From Baylisascaris procyonis (Eukaryota > Nematoda > Chromadorea > Rhabditida > Ascarididae), in the NCBI GenBank assembly GCA_037389465.1, contig JAZARR010000179.1, positions 5,118,501-5,182,500 on the forward strand: a stretch of 64,000 bases of DNA, given 5' to 3'. Positions 1-14,300 of this stretch are shown piece after piece. The position numbers and the translations under genes are program-made. Each line of letters starts with the position of its first letter. Position 1 is the first letter of the stretch. The notes under the pieces were generated by a model that saw only the letters and a program-made list of their open reading frames with translations, was not told where the DNA came from and ran no database searches.

Positions 1-545
1 GAAATTTCCGCCCTATTTCTCTACCCTCTCGTTATCTGAGTTCAACGAACGCCGTAATAGTACAACCTTAGGTGCATTGATGACGAACACTCTTGGAGCC
101 TCCAAAAATGGTGGATCGTTGTAGACTGTATCACACATGTGATCGTTGAACCTCTTGTGTTGCCCGGCACGCCATGTTTTATGAAGTTGCATAAGATGAG
201 CCTGAATATGACAGAAGTTTTGTGCGCTCATACGCCTTACGATCTGAATCACTTCAGCAATAATATGATCAGTCGTTACTCACGCTTCCATGTCTACCCC
301 TCAGACCCTCAGACAGTCATCTTGTGCCTCTAGATCGATGGTCGCTCTTCCTCCTGAAGGCATGTGAAGGTCAATTCTGAAAAAGGGGCTAATACGCACA
401 ACAGCACCCAAAACAAAGCAACTCCTAACGAAATTGTCCCTGACCTCCAATAGGTCACTAAATATAAAAGTTTAATTTTTATTCCTGTTTAACTCAACGG
501 TCTCAAAATTCAGCGGTTCAACTCAAGAGCCAACAACATGAGACA

Positions 546-760
546 AAAAGTCAAGAACATAATAAACGCAGCAAGTCAAGAACATCAGATAAGCTTTAAT
601 TCAAGAGCAAGTAATAAGTGAGGTACATGAGTTAAGCAATAAGAAAACAGCATGAGGTTAGCGGCAAGTCAAGAACATAAGATAAGCTTCAAGTCAAGAA
701 AATAGGATAAGCAGTAGGTCGAGAACATGAGGCAAGTAATAAGTAATAAAACACGAGGCA
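546..760. repeat. Degenerate repeat of AGTCAAGAACAT-like units
   Basis: The word GTCAAGAACAT recurs, sometimes as GTCGAGAACAT or TTCAAGAGCAAG. It is mixed with GATAAGC and GCAAGTAATAAGT words at irregular spacing. This is a low-order purine-rich tandem array that has drifted. It shows no coding frame. Confidence 0.6.
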
Positions 761-3700
761 ACAATCCTAGACTTATGAAATAGGTTGGACGAATTAAAAG
801 CAGTCAAGGGGTACTTCGTGAATCATTTTAAACAACTATTCGTCGCTTGTAAGAGGTTTTAAGGAAGGAAAGTTTATAAGGTTGTAGATCAAACGTTTCA
901 GCTATTTAGTGAAAAGTTACTCAAGTAGGTTCCGAACAGATATTTATTATGCATTTTAAGGGATTGTCCTATGGCTACAAAAGATACGTCTTATAAGGAA
1001 ACGGCCTTAAATGAAATATCCGGAAGTGACCGACTAGTCATGTGAAAATCCGGTACCGCAAAAAGCGCTCCTTCGAACCGCGATAAACTCCGCATCCTTC
1101 TCTTATTAGATAAAAAGGAACACGATATTCTTATTTAGTGATCAAGAACACATGCACACACATATATAAACACAAATGCACACAACAGACGGTATCAACG
1201 CGAATGGATGTACTGCACAATTGTTTTCCGGATCCCTCCCTTGCAGCCAACCAAACAAACTTTCAACAAACATAACGTCACCTAGCAACAGGAAGAAGGG
1301 TAGCAACAACATCACTTGATGTAGGGGGAAATGAAAACCTCAAACAACCATCGCCGAGGAAATGTAAATTTCGCATAACGGTCACAGAAAGAATAAAAGT
1401 CGATGAGAAGTACACAAGAAATCGAGCGATGCATACTTCAATGTTTCAAATAAGGTTATATTAGCGTCACATATAAGTGTTGTCGGATACGAAAAAGATT
1501 ATCTTATCACATTTTCCATTGCGATCGATTCGAAATGTTTCATATTTTCAATGATAAAAGCTTCTTATCTATGTATTGCTAGCTTCCAATTGTGAGTAAA
1601 TTTCCACTCGCAAACTTCTATTTGTGGCAACCGTCGAACTCAATCTTAAGCTATTGCAAATTTTTTTGATGGTTAGGCAATTGGTTCTTTAACGGCCCAA
1701 AACATGGGCAAATGGCAGCGTGAAGAGCACTAATAATACTAGAGAAAATTCTATGACAGATTATTTTCACGAAATTTTTCAAAACTTTCAACGTTTCCAC
1801 TAATAAAAGATATAATTCCGTTCCTTTCCAAAGTTTATTCCTAATTTCCTCGCAGCAGATCATAAACATTGCCTAACGGATACCTCAGAGATGCGCGGAT
1901 AGATTAAAAGCTGACGATGTGCATTTCATTTACTGTTACTATTTTCCCGGCCACAATATAGAAAACTACATATGCTTTCGCTATATCTGACAACATCACT
2001 TCTTGCATTACAATCACATATTCCTAAAATAAACAAATTCTACAAAAAAATCACCGCAAACTCGATAAGGAAGTCGATGAATAACTGCGCAGACCCTTGT
2101 CCACTCAACGCGACATCCCGGCTGATCGCCAGAAACACATTCTTCGAACCTACTTTTCCAGATACTGCAGTCATAGCCGCGCGAAATTGTCTAAATTTAT
2201 AATAATGCAATACCAGCAGGAAGTACATAAACGAGTATGTCTCGCCATTTTCATTTTTAAAGTGCTGAAAACGGAAATGGTAGGCAATAAGATCAAAGAT
2301 CGGGTAAACAAATAAAGAAACCAAGTGAGGATTACACCACAACAACTACTTTACCTTAGTTGGCATTAGCCTAGAACAACGGGTAACGATTGTTGTTTTG
2401 CGATAAGCGCAATTCTTAATTGCCCTGATCAACGTAGATGTTATGCGCCCAAATCGGCTTTCTGGTAACCCGACGAAGGGACCATCCCCTCAGCCCAGAT
2501 CGCATCCGCCTCTTCTGCCATTCTCTACTCAGAAAGCATTAGCATATGTGTGCGAATAGAATACTTAATAATAATGGCTGTGGAAGAGCAAAAGAGCTTC
2601 GAATGGAAACGAAGGTCAAACTGAAATCTGGCTGTCAATAATTTGTCTGCTCAGCTACAAACGTACTATAATTCGGCAAAAATCGAACGATCTTTGCCAG
2701 TTAAAGAACGAAAAAAAAATTTTCATCTGTTTCGCACAATTACTGAAAAAGAATTCAAAGAACCAACTCGAAGAGAAGTGGCGGAAAGCGAGCGCGTGTA
2801 ATGATAGTGGATGGGAATTGGCAATGTTTGGATGATGTCGTGAAGGGCATCTCGTTGAGCAAATCGAGCGACGAGTCAATCACGAGCCTTCAATCGGCAT
2901 CAATCAACCACTATTCAATGACACATGGGAAACTTCCTTCAGTTCGTCCTTAATCAGAAGGAACAACGTCATACACAAGTGTTCTTGATGCTTGTTCTTG
3001 AGGAAATCAAATTTTCGAGGATCTCATCACTTCACACCTGCGCTCTTCTATGCCAAGAGTTGCTTCAAAATCGAGGAAGCAGAGTTTCCTAGCAGCCCTC
3101 AGTTACCAAAGGCAACTGGTGTCAAAGGTACTCGCTCGGTGGCCTTCAACTACCGAAAGACCACCTACCGAAATCACAACCAGTATCAGTGAGACTGTAC
3201 CGAACCAAAAGATCGATCCAGTGTGAAGACCACCATGTTTAGTGTGCCAATAAAAATAACAGAAAGTAAAAGCGTGAAGCAAGGGGGATATTTATTCTCT
3301 CTAAAGCCTTCACATGCCCACTCGAAGGGATACTGCGAAATATGAGGAAGACAAAAGGATTTCATATGGATGAAGAAGTATTTCAAATGCTCTTTTAACA
3401 GAGGACGTGGTGGTCATTGCAGAGAACCCACAAACATTGCAGAGAATTTAATTAAATTAACTCAACAATAATGTGAAGGAAAGCAAGTTCAAAATCCACA
3501 ACGGCCAGACAACGGACGAAGGATGTAGAGAGAATAACAGATTGCCTCGGATTTCACAACTAATATAGACAGGATGAGGCACGAAATGCAAAACATCAAG
3601 CTCGTAGATATCTGGACGCTCGATGATACTTGTAGACACCACCCGACTACCCCGGCAAGTGACACAAATGAGAAATGATTGCCACAACTGAAGCGAAGCT

Positions 3701-6247
3701 GCACACAATCGTTGCGAATAGGGAATCGAACTGCGCTCATACCCACCCATGCAACCGTACGCAGCGCTACCGTAACCTGCACTCTGCATAATGCATTTCG
3801 CACTATGCAGTAGTGGGTCATAGAAACGCCTATGGCTTCACTAGGAACATGCAATTTTTTTTCTGTGGGTCACATTAGAATGCAAAATCATAGCAGCATG
3901 CGAGCTCAATTGAAGCACCGAAAGTACTTTGCCTAGATGTGCCCAGCTTCTTCGCAACTGTATCCAATGACCTAACTGCGGAATCGAAAAGAAGGAGGAC
4001 AGAGGGCTAAATAGTCGCTATGAAGCTCCGCAAGAAGCTCCGCAACATTTTTCACGGACAGGAAAACGCTGCTGCTTGTAAAATAAAGAGTTGCTGAACA
4101 GCGTTGTTTTTGTTGTACTATTATACAAAATGCGAAACATAGTATGCAGTGCCTGCAAAAGAATGGGATGTGCATATTCTGCAGGGTAAATGCAACTAGA
4201 TTTTTCCTCAGTATCCTAAGATGAAATCCCAATCACATTGGAAAATTTGTTAGAATCGTAAAGGTTCTCTCAAATGAAAGATGGAAAGTTTCATTGGTAA
4301 TTCCGACCAGATAAGAGGTCCGAATTCTTTCTAGAGCTTTGAAAAATATATGAACTCAACGAATGCAAGCATATCTCTTTCTTTACAAGCGACCTTCTGT
4401 TCGTGAGTTCGAGATATATCAGTAAATGAAAGTTCACAATTAGCTGAAGGGGAAAGGCATCATTTTATACCTGACGCGACAATTCTCACGATATCACACA
4501 AAATTACAAGCGAGGCAATCTGTTTTCTAGTTGATCGAGTAGATAAAAGAAGTGGTCAAATTTCACCATCGTAACAGTCCTCAATACTTGCGGAATAACC
4601 GGTCTCACTAAACGAAGTGAAATAGGAACATAATGAAATAAATCGGTGGCAATAAGTGGGCAACGCACTGCTTTGTGGAGCTAAAATATACTGCACTGCA
4701 ATTTCTTCTATTTTCATATGTCTATCATGTGTGTCTCATGCACGCCGAATTTGGCCACGGAAAAGTCCAAGATAGACAATTGCTCTCAACAGACCAGATA
4801 ATTGCTCTCAATAGGGCCTTAAATAAAGATAGGAAGGCGAAGATGTGCACCGAATGGAGGGAGGGAGTGAGGACGAAAATGAAGTGAATTCCTTCCAAGG
4901 AAATGAAAACAGGGCGAAAAAGACCTTCATGGAACTTCTAGCCCTTAAGCCTATTGCTGCAACAGAGAGCGATTGGGGTTATTTTTAATATCGCCCATTC
5001 CTTTCATATTGACGTACTTGCGCAATATCTTTCTTGCCTTAATTCTTTTTATCTGTTTTCTTTTTCTTCCGCTATTTTTTGCATTTTTAAAACTTTTTCT
5101 TCGATAAATATACTACTATAATCAATGAAGAAGGACATTTCTGCACGGTTGTCATGCTTGTAACGCTTCCCGAATGCAATATAGCCTTATCGATTTCAAA
5201 TGGTTCGCTTTTCTAATATGCCGGGAAATCCATATCTACTCTCCCGCATTCATTAAAAACTACAGTCATTTGGAGGTAATTTGGACGAATGGATTTTCTT
5301 TCGATATTTAAGCGACATTTTTTAAAAATAATAAACAAAAATGAGAGCAATATAAGAACGCCTATGATAGAAATTCGGTAATAAGATTCAAGAGCACGAT
5401 GAGATGCATGATATATGGTTGAATATCCTCACGACTTACTACACACATTTCGCTAATTTGCATTGCTAAAAAACTAATAATCTAATTTTTAAAAAAAATT
5501 TATAAAATGTAAATGAGTATGCAATCATCATCGAGTTTATACTTCAACAACCATTAAAACTTATATGATCATATGAATTTCTAGCCAAGCTTTAATCTAT
5601 CCATCACGATATCTCAAGGCACTTCCTTTGCCTTAGCGAATCATCCGTTCTTATATTTCGTCGCAACCTTCGGTGTCAATCACGATTTAAGCTTAAGTTG
5701 ATGGATAATATGATTAAGACGAAAGTCGCCCGAAATATCACTTGACATATAAGCAATGCAGCCCGAAATATTCCCTACCCTCCTTCTACATAGCCATTTT
5801 TTAATGCATGACCTTATCGTTAGAAATATCACCTGATGATACAACTCGAAAACTAAAGTCATAAAATCTTCTTCAACAAAAAAAAAATTTCCACAAAGCA
5901 TAGAAGATAAAATAAAATAAATTCTATCACACGTACCAATTTCTAACGACGCTCTCCTCTGCACATCCGATATTGCAGCTTGCATAAAAGTCATCAATTT
6001 CTTCCGATATCGGTTCTCTTCTCTTTACGCAATTAAAAAAAAAGAAAGATTACAAATAAAAGTTTACAAAGATAATAACTCTAACATATAAAACACCTAA
6101 TCTAAATTCCCATAATTACTATTTTAATGATCAAAAATAATTCATGAAAAAAAACTTAAATAAAAAAAAACCCCTTAGAAATAAAACAAACAGATCAAAC
6201 CACAATGATACGCTCTTCCTTGTAAATGCAACCTTTTACAACAAAGG

Positions 6248-6327
6248 ATATATTTACAAGGAAGACTACATTTCAGACATTCGCAATATATATTTACAAG
6301 GAAGACTACATTTCAGACATTCGCAAT
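6248..6327. repeat. Two tandem copies of a 40-bp unit
   Basis: A 40-bp unit beginning ATATATTTACAAGGAAG and ending CAGACATTCGCAAT is present twice, head to tail, with no mismatch that I can see. The identity suggests a recent duplication. No gene covers it. Confidence 0.9.
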
Positions 6328-8807
6328 AATGAACATTTTGATATTGAGCTACATCAGTCTACAACAATTGCTACTCGATAAATTACATTATTTCATTAAA
6401 TAAATAATTACATATGTCATAAATTACATATTAAAAATAAATAATAAACCGATAGCTACATTATGTCTCATCTCCTCGTTCACATATTCATACGAAAAGA
6501 AAGAAAAAAAACCCGGAAACCTTCCGTGTTTAACCTATCGAACTCGCCATTCAAAAACCATTTCGTACTCAGAGATAGCCTATTTTAATCCCAACCCAAC
6601 AACTTCAATGTTACCTCAATGAATTAGAAAATAAGTGTAAGATTGCAAAAGAAAAAAAAAAACATAGCAGTAAAACATGACTGACTTATTGAATTTCGCA
6701 AAGTAGACTTCACAAGATTTAGCGGCAGTGATACTACATAGAATATGTCATACTTCAGTGCAAAACCAAGAGGGATGGGAAGGAGTACATATTCAACGGT
6801 TCTATTTTGTTTGACATATTTTGCTTTAACTTTATAAAAATTAAAACTGTTTTTTATGGTGAGAGAGAGGAGGAGCGGGAGGAGACAGAAATAAAAATGC
6901 ATTAAGCAGTCAATACTATTCCATATATATTCATAGAACTTAAACAGCAAAAATGAAACAAAACGGCGGAAAAAAACAAACAATAAACGCTTACAATGAA
7001 GATGGATGCATTCCACTGCATAGGTTGACTGGAATTTGTGGGAATCTGAAATAATGGAATCATTTTTTTTTTGACCAATAATGGGAGATTTACCGTCGAA
7101 AAATTTGCATGAAATAAAGATGAAGTAGAGTACGCGTAGAGGATACCAGTACGTAAATTCCACATTACTTCCTGAAAATAATAAGTTAGTGAGTGTAACG
7201 CATTTTGTAAGGTGACCTAGACCATCAAATACTTCATATCAAATCCATCAGATTAAAGTAACGCTGTAGATATTGCAGGATGCACACAAAGTTGCACCTT
7301 ATGTTGGCTGGATTTTCATTTTGCATCATTCGAATCTAAGCAAAACGATCCTCTCTGCAGGGAATTCAAGCATGGAGGCACTCCATCACTGAGTGGCATG
7401 ATGGGAAAACGTATCCCGCCAACTGCCATCGCACAATTTTAGCTTCAACGGCCCCTAGACAAAAAGACAGACAGACCGACGGACGGACAGATACGTACTT
7501 GCGGACATTGACAACATTTTCATAGTCATCGCAATGCATGCACTTTTGTAAAAGTATATTTGTAAACATGCATAACACACAAACGAGTATCTCAGCAATG
7601 ATGAGAGGGATACCACCATACGCATACAACAAATACTTCCTTAGCATCGCTATATGATAGAATTATTTATTACTCAAGCTTGATAATATTATACTTAGCT
7701 ATAAAATTAAACGAAATGAAAGACAAAAAGAAAACAGAGATTATAACCGTTCGATGCAATAAACGAATCGAAAACTATAGAAAATACAAATATTTTAATG
7801 CATAGTTTCAACAAAAAAATCTTACTACTGAGCAAATTTCAGACCTATTCTTGGATTTGGTTGGGCATGATGGGAAGGGGAGGGGGGTGGGAGAAAGGGT
7901 GGAAGACGTAGACGAGATAGAAAGAAATCGGGTAGTGAACGCATTCGAGTACTATAAACAATTCAAGAGACTAAATGTGTATAAAAAGTAAAAAATTTGG
8001 AAAGAAGAAAAATTCAGAAATTCAATAAAAAACGCAAATTTGATGCCTCACGACTTCAATGTTGCACCCGATCAAGAGAACAATGACTTAGCACATAACA
8101 CCATAAATGAAAACAATTTGCAAATTAATCAAATCTACGAATAAGATATTTAAATTCCAGGTATAACGCCCGTATTCAACAGCTACCGAGTGCATAAAAT
8201 TTAATGACGCGTGGATGTTTTCTTGCAACATTTACAGGCTGTTTCGCACAGCGTGATATCTAAATTTTTCTAATATGAAATGGAAAGAAAAAATTTGTAA
8301 GGTGTTGAAAAATATAGTCGCAACGATATTTTTACGTGTACCTGCGAAGAACAGTAAGAGAACAGTAAAACGACCGCGCTACGACTCAGTTTGCATATGT
8401 CGACCTCATATCTGTTCTTCTCTGCCCTATTATATTGCACCTTTCCTCCAGTTGTCTGGTTGCGTGTTTTAATCCCATTTGCTGTTATGTGCACTAACTG
8501 GGAATCTTGATGGCTTTTGGTGTTATTCGCTTATCGGCGCGCCATCTCAGTTAGTTATCAGTAAACTTCAACTTCTCGTCCGCACGGCAGCAACACAATA
8601 AGAACAATTGAAACAAGAAAATGTGGCTCACATACTTCAAAAGCACCACTACAACTGTTAACTAGTACCAAGTCATTTCTATAGGTTGTGTTCTTCATTC
8701 GACGCTTTTCAGGATGATACGGTTAGAACATTCCACAAGCACCGACAACTATAGTTGGAATTTTCCGTAAACTGCTCTACTACAATCATACTTCGCCATT
8801 TTTCGTG

Positions 8808-8932
8808 ATGGTTATTTCAAGAAGAGTCACAAAGAAGGTTATTTTCAAGAAAGGTCACCGTGAAGGTCATTTTCAAGGTTCACCGTGAACGCCATTTTCA
8901 AGAACGGTCATCTTGAGGGTCATTTTTGATGA
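8808..8932. repeat. Degenerate minisatellite, period about 25-28 bp
   Basis: About five imperfect units each carry GGTYATTTTCAAGAA followed by GGTCAC or GGTCAT (starts near 8810, 8838, 8865, 8890 and 8918). Unit length varies through small indels. Confidence 0.75.
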
Positions 8933-9217
8933 AAGACCTTTTGCTATACGTGAGCGATTGGCTTTATTATTCACTTGTCTAATTATGAACAGTTAAATGA
9001 AAACATGTAATACGCATTCGATAAGGTATAGATAGTCATCATATCAGAACAGTGATAGGATGTTAACCAACGAATAAATTAAGCTGATGCATTAGACACA
9101 ATAATCATCAACCGCTTACCATCGAACCAGATTTGTAATGACTTCGGAAGGTATCGCCATCGATATCAACTACCTGCAAACAAAATGAGTTAGTGAGCAC
9201 CAAAACGAGTTCAGGTA

Positions 9218-9330
9218 ATGTGCAGGTTTTACAATACCTGCGATACTGTTCGACCTCACCATCCATTTAGGCCATGCGCAGGTTTTGGAGTATCTGCGAT
9301 ACCGTTCAACCCTACCGTCCACTACTGGCC
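9218..9330. repeat. Two diverged tandem copies of a 56-57 bp unit
   Basis: Copy one (9218-9273) and copy two (9274-9330) share GCAGGTTTT, then an ATACCTGCGATAC / TATCTGCGATACC block, GTTCRAC and CCNTCCA, and end in GGCC. Substitutions are scattered, so this duplication is older than the one at 6.25 kb. Confidence 0.8.
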
Positions 9331-11179
9331 ATTCCCACCTTCTCCACAACCGTATTAAAATTCATTTTTGTACTGCCGTAGCGCTACAATAGAGAGTGTG
9401 ACCGCCTCAAGTTCACCGAACGACGATCAGCATGAAATGCAAATGATGCAGCGGCCAAGGGTCCGTGATCAAATGATGTCATCTAGTCGTTTAAAATCTA
9501 TCAGTATTTGGGACTTCGTGAAAAAAAAGAAACCTTAGTTGCTTATCCAGCAAGCGATCCTGCACATGCTAATGGTAATCGATTAGTAAACATTCTACTA
9601 GCATATGCACTACGCACTTTTAATCAAACGCTGTGAAAAATATGTGGGCCCTGGATAGAAACCCCTCGAATTTATGTTTGGGCAGATATGGCACTGCTCG
9701 GTCAAACAGTCAGTCTGCTAGAATGTGTTAAATCACATGTTGCACAAATTCGAGGAAAAAACACCCATCAACAACGGAGTTTGAATCAAGAGTATCCATC
9801 AAGGATGGGAGCAGAAAAGTAAGAGAGCGGGGAAGATGAAGAAGGGAAATGGGAGGTGATGTCGAAATTGCTTCTTTTCCTATTGAGTCACGCACTGTAA
9901 CGGCATTATGTTTGCGCGCATTTTGTGTAGCTGTTTCTCCAGCCGTTTCGATTCACGACCTGCCTAAGCCAGTCTAGAGTTACGCAACTTGGTAAGGACA
10001 GTATATGGCACTCAGTGAGCTATACCTGCCTTCGAATTGATCCGTCATGTCAACGCTAACTACAGAATAACAGATAAAACTACCTCAAAATTTTCATCAT
10101 ATTATTTAGTACTATGCATCGATTGCGACACACACAAAAAAAAAACAATTCCCGTATGAAAGATTGGCGGCATCTGGCTTAGGAAACTCGAGTGCTTTAT
10201 TACGCATACTTTATTATCTATTAACTGCTTATTCAACTTGTTAAGGTGACCGCAAAAGCGCATCTACGATGCGACCAGTACAAAGCGATAAATCAAAATT
10301 CTGGAAATTTCAAGTGAACTTTTGAGACGTTTCAATGATGGCAACTTCTTTCGAAATTAATCGACCAACTTAAACCTTAGTAAAGGGGACTCAAATATAA
10401 TTAATTCTTCCCAAAATTAAGGAATTATTTCAGCAGCATCAGCGTTCAAACAACCGAACGGACATGATGCGCATTATGAACGATAACTCACAAAGAAAGT
10501 CTACTTAATTTGCTAATTCAGAAATGATTTCCAATATATGCAATAAGTGGATATATGAATTTTACAAGAAGCATTCAACAATTACTCGCCTCATAAGATG
10601 AATCGTTTTGCGATGGAAGGTCGCGATTATACACACGGACCGACGTGACAACTTTCTCATGAAATTTTACGCATCTGAACAATCGTACTGTGAGTTTAAT
10701 TATAGCGATGAACATTTCAATAACATTTCTTTTGCCAAATAAAACCAGCTATCAATTTATCTAGAGAACGATTTCTACGACACAACATATTGGCGATATA
10801 CGATAAATTTAAAAAAAAAAACGGTCACTAACGGGCGGATGAATTCAAAAACAAAACACCCGTAACTTTTACGTTCAGCTCTTGGCCTCATAACTGGATG
10901 AACAGATAGGTTCGAATCGAATATATCAGTACAGTGATAATCATTCATATCAAAACACAAGGTACTTTGCCCCAGTATATTTTAAAAACTACAACAATGT
11001 TATTTTCACACTATTGAAACGTTCTACTGCGCGAGGAAAACAACCTCGATCAAATTTTAAAGGTTAGAGAACCAAAGAACCAAGCAAAAACAAGCGCCTT
11101 TCACAAGGATACTTCCTTGATTAGAAGAATAACACTAGACTATTTTCTCATTCAAGTAGAGAATATATGAAAAAAAAAA

Positions 11180-11367
11180 TTAAAAATCGGCTAACTTCTT
11201 GGCCCGTTTTGCAGTCTTACGTACAGCACAGACGTCTGCAGTAATATTTCCATAGAGGGTCCTCTTTTGCTTTGTTGCTGCTTTCGCTTTGCGTATCTTT
11301 ACACACGCTATATCTGCATATCTCTCTGAAGCGGGAGCACGTCGCTCTTCATTCCTACAATGCCTCA
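11180..11367 (-). CDS. Possible terminal exon, basic Ala/Lys/Arg-rich protein
   Basis: On the minus strand a good acceptor (AACTTATTCAG) ending at 11368 opens a frame of 62 codons that ends in TAA at 11180. The exon begins with two bases of a split codon. The peptide is strongly basic, for example VKIRKAKAATKQKR and KTAKRAKKLADF at the C-terminus. I recognise no family and found no upstream exon that clearly joins it. The candidate gene at 15.2-24.7 kb could in principle extend to here through missing exons. It may also be chance. Confidence 0.25.
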
Positions 11368-11399
11368 CTGAATAAGTTAATAAACCGATGAGGCAATGC

Positions 11400-14300
11400 T
11401 GGCGCATAACAATAATAGCTTATACTAAATCACTTTATGCACAGTTATCATCTGCCGGAATACGTGCTTTTGTGGAAGGCTGCCTTTTTGGATCATTACC
11501 ACCAAATGGTAAGCGCCTTATTCGCATTCACCTCTGAAAGCGTGGTGCAGTGTTCTTCTTTTCAAAAAACGAACCGATACTGTGGCATTTACGCCTATAC
11601 ATTATCAATGTGCACTTGTTAATAAAAAAAGGTAGGCGAACAGAAACTTCAGAAACCAAATGAACGAATACTGAGTAAATAAGCTGATGAACTTGTACAG
11701 GTATCACAGGTGTTCGCGCCCATCTTTTATCAATACATACAAGCACAATTTTTTTTAATGCAGTAGAACGAATTGAATACTCCAGACGGTGTGTACATTA
11801 ATCAAACACTGATATTCTTCAATTTATGATGGAGCTGCACAAGTTGGATAAACCCTCAAAACGCAATGAATATACCTAACCCAGCCGACACCATAGCTTC
11901 GATCAATCTACATTAAATGTGCTCATGCCACTAATGGTTGTCTGCAGTAAACCAAAACCATCTAACACAAAATCCTGAGGCAGTTCAATAAGCCCTGTGT
12001 CCTGTGTCGTCTAGCATATGGCTAGCCCTATAGCAGATAACTCAAAACCTGAAATACGTTTCAAGTGTATCGTAAGTCTGGATCATTTATACATTATAAA
12101 AGATTTGTTAGTAAGGACTCAAACAAAGTAGGCATATTGTGGGGATGCTAAGATAAATTACTCGCATATCAAAAAGCACAGTGAAACCCTCAAAAACTAT
12201 CATAAAATAAACGATCTATAAAGTGTGAGCTATTATCTCCTTTCCCATTCGTCAGCCATTCATTCCTTCAGCATTTTTTTTGTTCAAAGAAAGATCTTGC
12301 TCCCTAATCGCCCAATACATAAAAAGCAACAAAACACAGCTTACAACTGCGACGGTTGGAACAAAGGATGGCATTTTTCGGGACTCGCTTCGGGCACCAC
12401 AGTCGAGACCGATGTCACCTAAAAATTCTTGATTGAACAGTAAAACAACTCAAGATTCATTCAACACTGCATGACATGAAAGTATCAATAACAGAATCAT
12501 ATGAGATATTTCATGCTAACGGGTAGAAGATAGTGCTAGTGTACAGCGATTTGGGATTCGACATTGGATCAGAAGGCATTGAGTAATGCAATCCTACATT
12601 ACTACTGCATAATACTGCCATCAACTACCTAGTATTTCGTGCCGACTAGACTCGTATCACAATGCTAAGAATTCTATCAATCATCCAACAGAATCAATTA
12701 AACACTAAGTTTTGTGACCTGTTTACGGATTAAAATAAAAGTTTTACTATGCAGTTAATATTTATAACAGAGATATTTTTAAACTGACACATGCTTTTAA
12801 TGGCGACCATTTGTGATGATGAAAAATCTCGCCAAACGATGGTCTTAAACCTGTTGCTATTCGCTTTCTGAGCAGATACTCTAACCATACAACTGTTATG
12901 ACGCTCTCACCTGCTCTTTTTTGGTTGCTGAGCCAGGCTAAAGTGAGCTCTATCGTAACCATCAGTCACATATGCATATTGCCTTTTCCTCTAATTACTG
13001 TAGAGCCATGCGGTCATCAGATTTGTTGCATTTCGAAAAACTAAGATACGAAGTTGGTCGACACCCGAATTGTTTGCTTTTGTGACTTGATTCGCTCTGG
13101 GCGAAGTGAACAATTTGTGCAAACGGATAAAAACTGGCCGCTCCTGCATTTTTAGTGGTACAAGATCAATCCACAGTTTTGAGCTGATAATTCTCGAAGA
13201 AATCGAAACTGCAGATCGTGAGGCGTCGACAATTAAAAAGTTTATGCCGACTACCGGCAGCTGCTAATCCTACTAAAGATAAAACTTGACTTTGAACCTG
13301 GTGACGCATGTTCATCTTTTTTTTTCACTTAAAACTCAATATCAAGTCAGCTTTGAAGATAAGGATTCGAACTGAGATTACAAGACTGCCACTTCCCAAT
13401 AAAAGCAGTGCTGCTCAAATCGACTGAAAACCAAGACGGGATAACCGGAAAACTATATCTCCGCCCTTTTTCAACAAAATTTCATCATCTGAAATGTGTA
13501 TTATTTAAAAAGCAATAATTTGCCTTAAGCTGCAATATGCCTGCTTCCGATTCAAAAAAAGGAAGTTTAAAAAAAGAATCTACAGCAACTCACTGAAGTG
13601 GAGGGGAAAGCGAAAGGGGGAAGAGGAGGAGGGCGAGAAGATCCAAAAAAAATTTAATCCCAATTAGCTGCCACCATCGAATTTGATAGTCTAATTCCTC
13701 GACAATTTCAGTGACCCCTACAGCCGTCTTTCCTAAAATGCCACCTCCGAATCGTGGGTTACTCGATAAGCCAAAAGTGAAGAAAAAACAAAAATTCACA
13801 CTGGGATTTACAGCAAACTTGCACCAACCTTGATATCTTGCTGAAACATAACATCTGATCCGGCTAGATTTTACCGGAAATCAGAGTAACAACAGTCCAC
13901 CAGAAACCGAGTTTTAGATTATTCCTGGCAAAAGCCATAAGGCAATCTTATGAGAACCTTTGTCCTGCTTTGCACGTAGGTTTCGCCGCCCTTGTGCTGA
14001 TATTACAAGACAGATCAACGTTCAAACGGGAAAGACGCCAGAGAAAGTTTTGCATTAAATTAAACGTGTACCTCGCAGGTCCGCTCCGTATCCAGCTCCA
14101 TACAATTATCTTCTTGAGATCGGCTGGACGTGGGTCGTGCGAATTGAGGACCCGCTTCATCGTTTTTCTTCACCACTTCCTGTAATGCACAATTCGGCTT
14201 TTCCTATAGCACTGAATGTAAAAGGTTTATTCAACATACCTTGTTCATTCAGTGAGATTTTGCAGACAAACATTTAGGACATCCCTCTTCAATTCTTCTC

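Larger units (their letters stand above)
1..11179. other. Gene-poor region with degenerate repeats
   Basis: No gene could be supported here on either strand. Open stretches of 60 to 120 codons occur in several overlapping frames. They lack linked splice sites, recognisable motifs or a consistent strand, so they are read as chance or decayed sequence. What can be seen is a set of local repeats near 0.55, 6.25, 8.8 and 9.2 kb, listed separately. One frame from 2747 to 3226 stays open apart from two stops and may be a decayed coding sequence. Confidence 0.6.

Noticed and set aside
3457..3854. Two minus-strand frames of 110 and 121 codons
   Set aside because: They overlap in different frames over the same bases, have no splice support or motif, and include a tRNA-like box, so a decayed repeat is more likely.
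13340..13440. Minus-strand GTTCGAATCC box resembling a tRNA or SINE promoter
   Set aside because: The A-box spacing is too short and the T stem does not pair. At most it is a relic.
13712..13833. Plus-strand acceptor followed by about 40 codons containing MPPPNRGLLDK
   Set aside because: It looks exon-like, but it is isolated, lies on the opposite strand to the local candidate gene and has no upstream partner.
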